A DNA stretch of 8,324 bases from Patescibacteria group bacterium (GTDB lineage: Bacteria > Patescibacteriota > Dojkabacteria > SC72 > T1SED10-24). The notes under the pieces were generated by a model that saw only the letters and a program-made list of their open reading frames with translations, was not told the origin of the DNA and ran no database searches. The position numbers and the translations under genes were made by a program. The stretch covers positions 1 through 8,324 of the forward strand of contig SLSN01000065.1 of assembly GCA_007130415.1 (NCBI GenBank), in the 5' to 3' direction. Positions 7,496-8,324 of the stretch are shown piece after piece; the stretch's first letter is position 1, and each line of letters starts with the position of its first letter.

Positions 7496-8299
7496 ATGGA
7501 TATCATCAACACCAAAATAGAAGACATCTTAAAATTTCCTTTTAGAGAAAAAGACTGGTTCAGTACTTTCGGCATATATGTAATTGTAAACTTACTCGCA
7601 GGGATTATGGTTTCCATTTCCTTTCTATTCATCTTTTTTGGTGGAGCATTTGCTCTTGAGGGAGCAAATATCGGCATATTTCTAGCCATACCTTTTTTAA
7701 TATTTTTAGCGATATTTTTCATAATAACCCTCTACTTACAGGGATACGTCCTCGAAATAGTAAAAAGCGTCAAAGAGGAGAAAACAGACAAACCTAAACA
7801 CGATGAAATTGGTATAAAATTAAGAAAAGGCTTTGATTGGTTTTTGTTAAGTCTTGGTCCAATCGGAATTTCCATTCTAATCTTTGCCCTTTCAGTAGGC
7901 GCTTTAATATGGGGAATTTCTTTACTAGAAACAACACCTATACTCGCCACAGTTTTAATAATAGTAGGTATTTTAAAAACCCTATTCTCAATACTAACTA
8001 TAATCGCAGTCTCAACAATAATAATCCCTTCAATGCTTTACATATACTTACAAACTAATTCAGTGAAAAAAGGATATGATTTTAAAAATATCTGGTTGAT
8101 AGTTAAAAATATGTGGAAAGAATTTCTTGTTGTTTATGCAATTAGCATAGTTCTTACAATGATAATCTCTGCTTTAGGACAAATGCCCTGTATAGGTTTT
8201 CTTGTCTTAATCGTAGGTACCGCATACACTACATTCGTAATAGCATTTCTGATTGGAAAAATTTTTGTTGAAATAGATAAATTAAAACTACTTAAATAA
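7496..8299 (+). CDS. DUF4013-like polytopic membrane protein, unknown function
   Basis: This is a hydrophobic integral membrane protein of 267 residues with about six membrane segments: roughly 25-50, 57-82, 115-142, 147-172, 209-227 and 231-257. It resembles the DUF4013 family in layout: an N-terminal amphipathic start with a PF motif (ILKFPFREKDWF, 11-22), a conserved-looking GYVLEIVKSV (83-92) at the end of the second segment, a polar loop at 93-112, and a C-terminal IWLIVKNMWKEF segment (199-210) leading into the last two helices. No catalytic or transport motif is visible, and the family has no established function that I know of. There is no signal peptide. The ATG lies three bases after the gyrB stop, so it is probably translated from the gyrB message. 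No Shine-Dalgarno sequence is visible. The DUF4013 assignment comes from pattern recognition only. Confidence 0.7.
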   Translation: MDIINTKIEDILKFPFREKDWFSTFGIYVIVNLLAGIMVSISFLFIFFGGAFALEGANIGIFLAIPFLIFLAIFFIITLYLQGYVLEIVKSVKEEKTDKPKHDEIGIKLRKGFDWFLLSLGPIGISILIFALSVGALIWGISLLETTPILATVLIIVGILKTLFSILTIIAVSTIIIPSMLYIYLQTNSVKKGYDFKNIWLIVKNMWKEFLVVYAISIVLTMIISALGQMPCIGFLVLIVGTAYTTFVIAFLIGKIFVEIDKLKLLK

Positions 8300-8301
8300 C
8301 A

Positions 8302-8324
8302 ATGAATGGTGAAAAGCTTGAAAA
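8302..8324 (+). CDS. Start of a further gene, truncated at the window edge
   Basis: An ATG two bases after the DUF4013-like stop opens a frame reading MNGEKLE to the end of the window. The tight spacing and same orientation make a continued gyrB operon plausible. A second ATG at 8306 in another frame (MVKSLK) competes with it. Seven codons are too few to suggest a product. Confidence 0.35.

Overview
This AT-rich, densely packed window most resembles a member of the Candidate Phyla Radiation (Patescibacteria). That assignment is an inference from four things: a compact type IV pilus block (pilB-pilT-pilC-pilin), an unusually short DNA polymerase III delta' subunit with no P-loop, a DUF4013-like membrane protein, and no visible Shine-Dalgarno sequence at any start. 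The standard bacterial code applies: the genes read through in full, tryptophan is TGG, all visible stops are TAA or TAG, and there is no sign of UGA recoding.

Layout. On the minus strand, read from 4450 down to 1, lie pilB (assembly ATPase), pilT (retraction ATPase), pilC (inner-membrane platform) and the first 42 codons of a type IV prepilin cut by the window edge. Together they supply the motor, platform and one substrate of a retractable pilus. A perfect TTGACA just past the pilC stop suggests that the pilin can also be transcribed separately. On the plus strand, back to back with pilB, is the delta' clamp-loader gene (4538-5227), whose extended -10 sits so close to the ATG that its transcript may be leaderless. 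A small minus-strand gene (5214-5429) overlaps its tail convergently. It encodes a 71-residue one-pass membrane protein with two copies of an E-F-C-x-C-P-x-C motif and matches no family I recognise.

A 152-base AT-rich divergent spacer (5430-5581) follows. It holds a TATAA microsatellite, a 23-base palindrome and candidate promoters facing both ways. Then come gyrB (5582-7492), a DUF4013-like polytopic membrane protein starting three bases after it (7496-8299), and the first codons of a probable further gene at the right edge.

Most of the window is ordinary housekeeping and pilus content. The parts that merit a second look are the duplicated-CxCPxC microprotein and its shared regulatory spacer with gyrB, the window-wide lack of SD signals with probable leaderless starts, the stripped-down delta', and residue substitutions in GyrB, PilT and PilB. 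I found no tRNA, rRNA, insertion sequence, CRISPR array or convincing intrinsic terminator.
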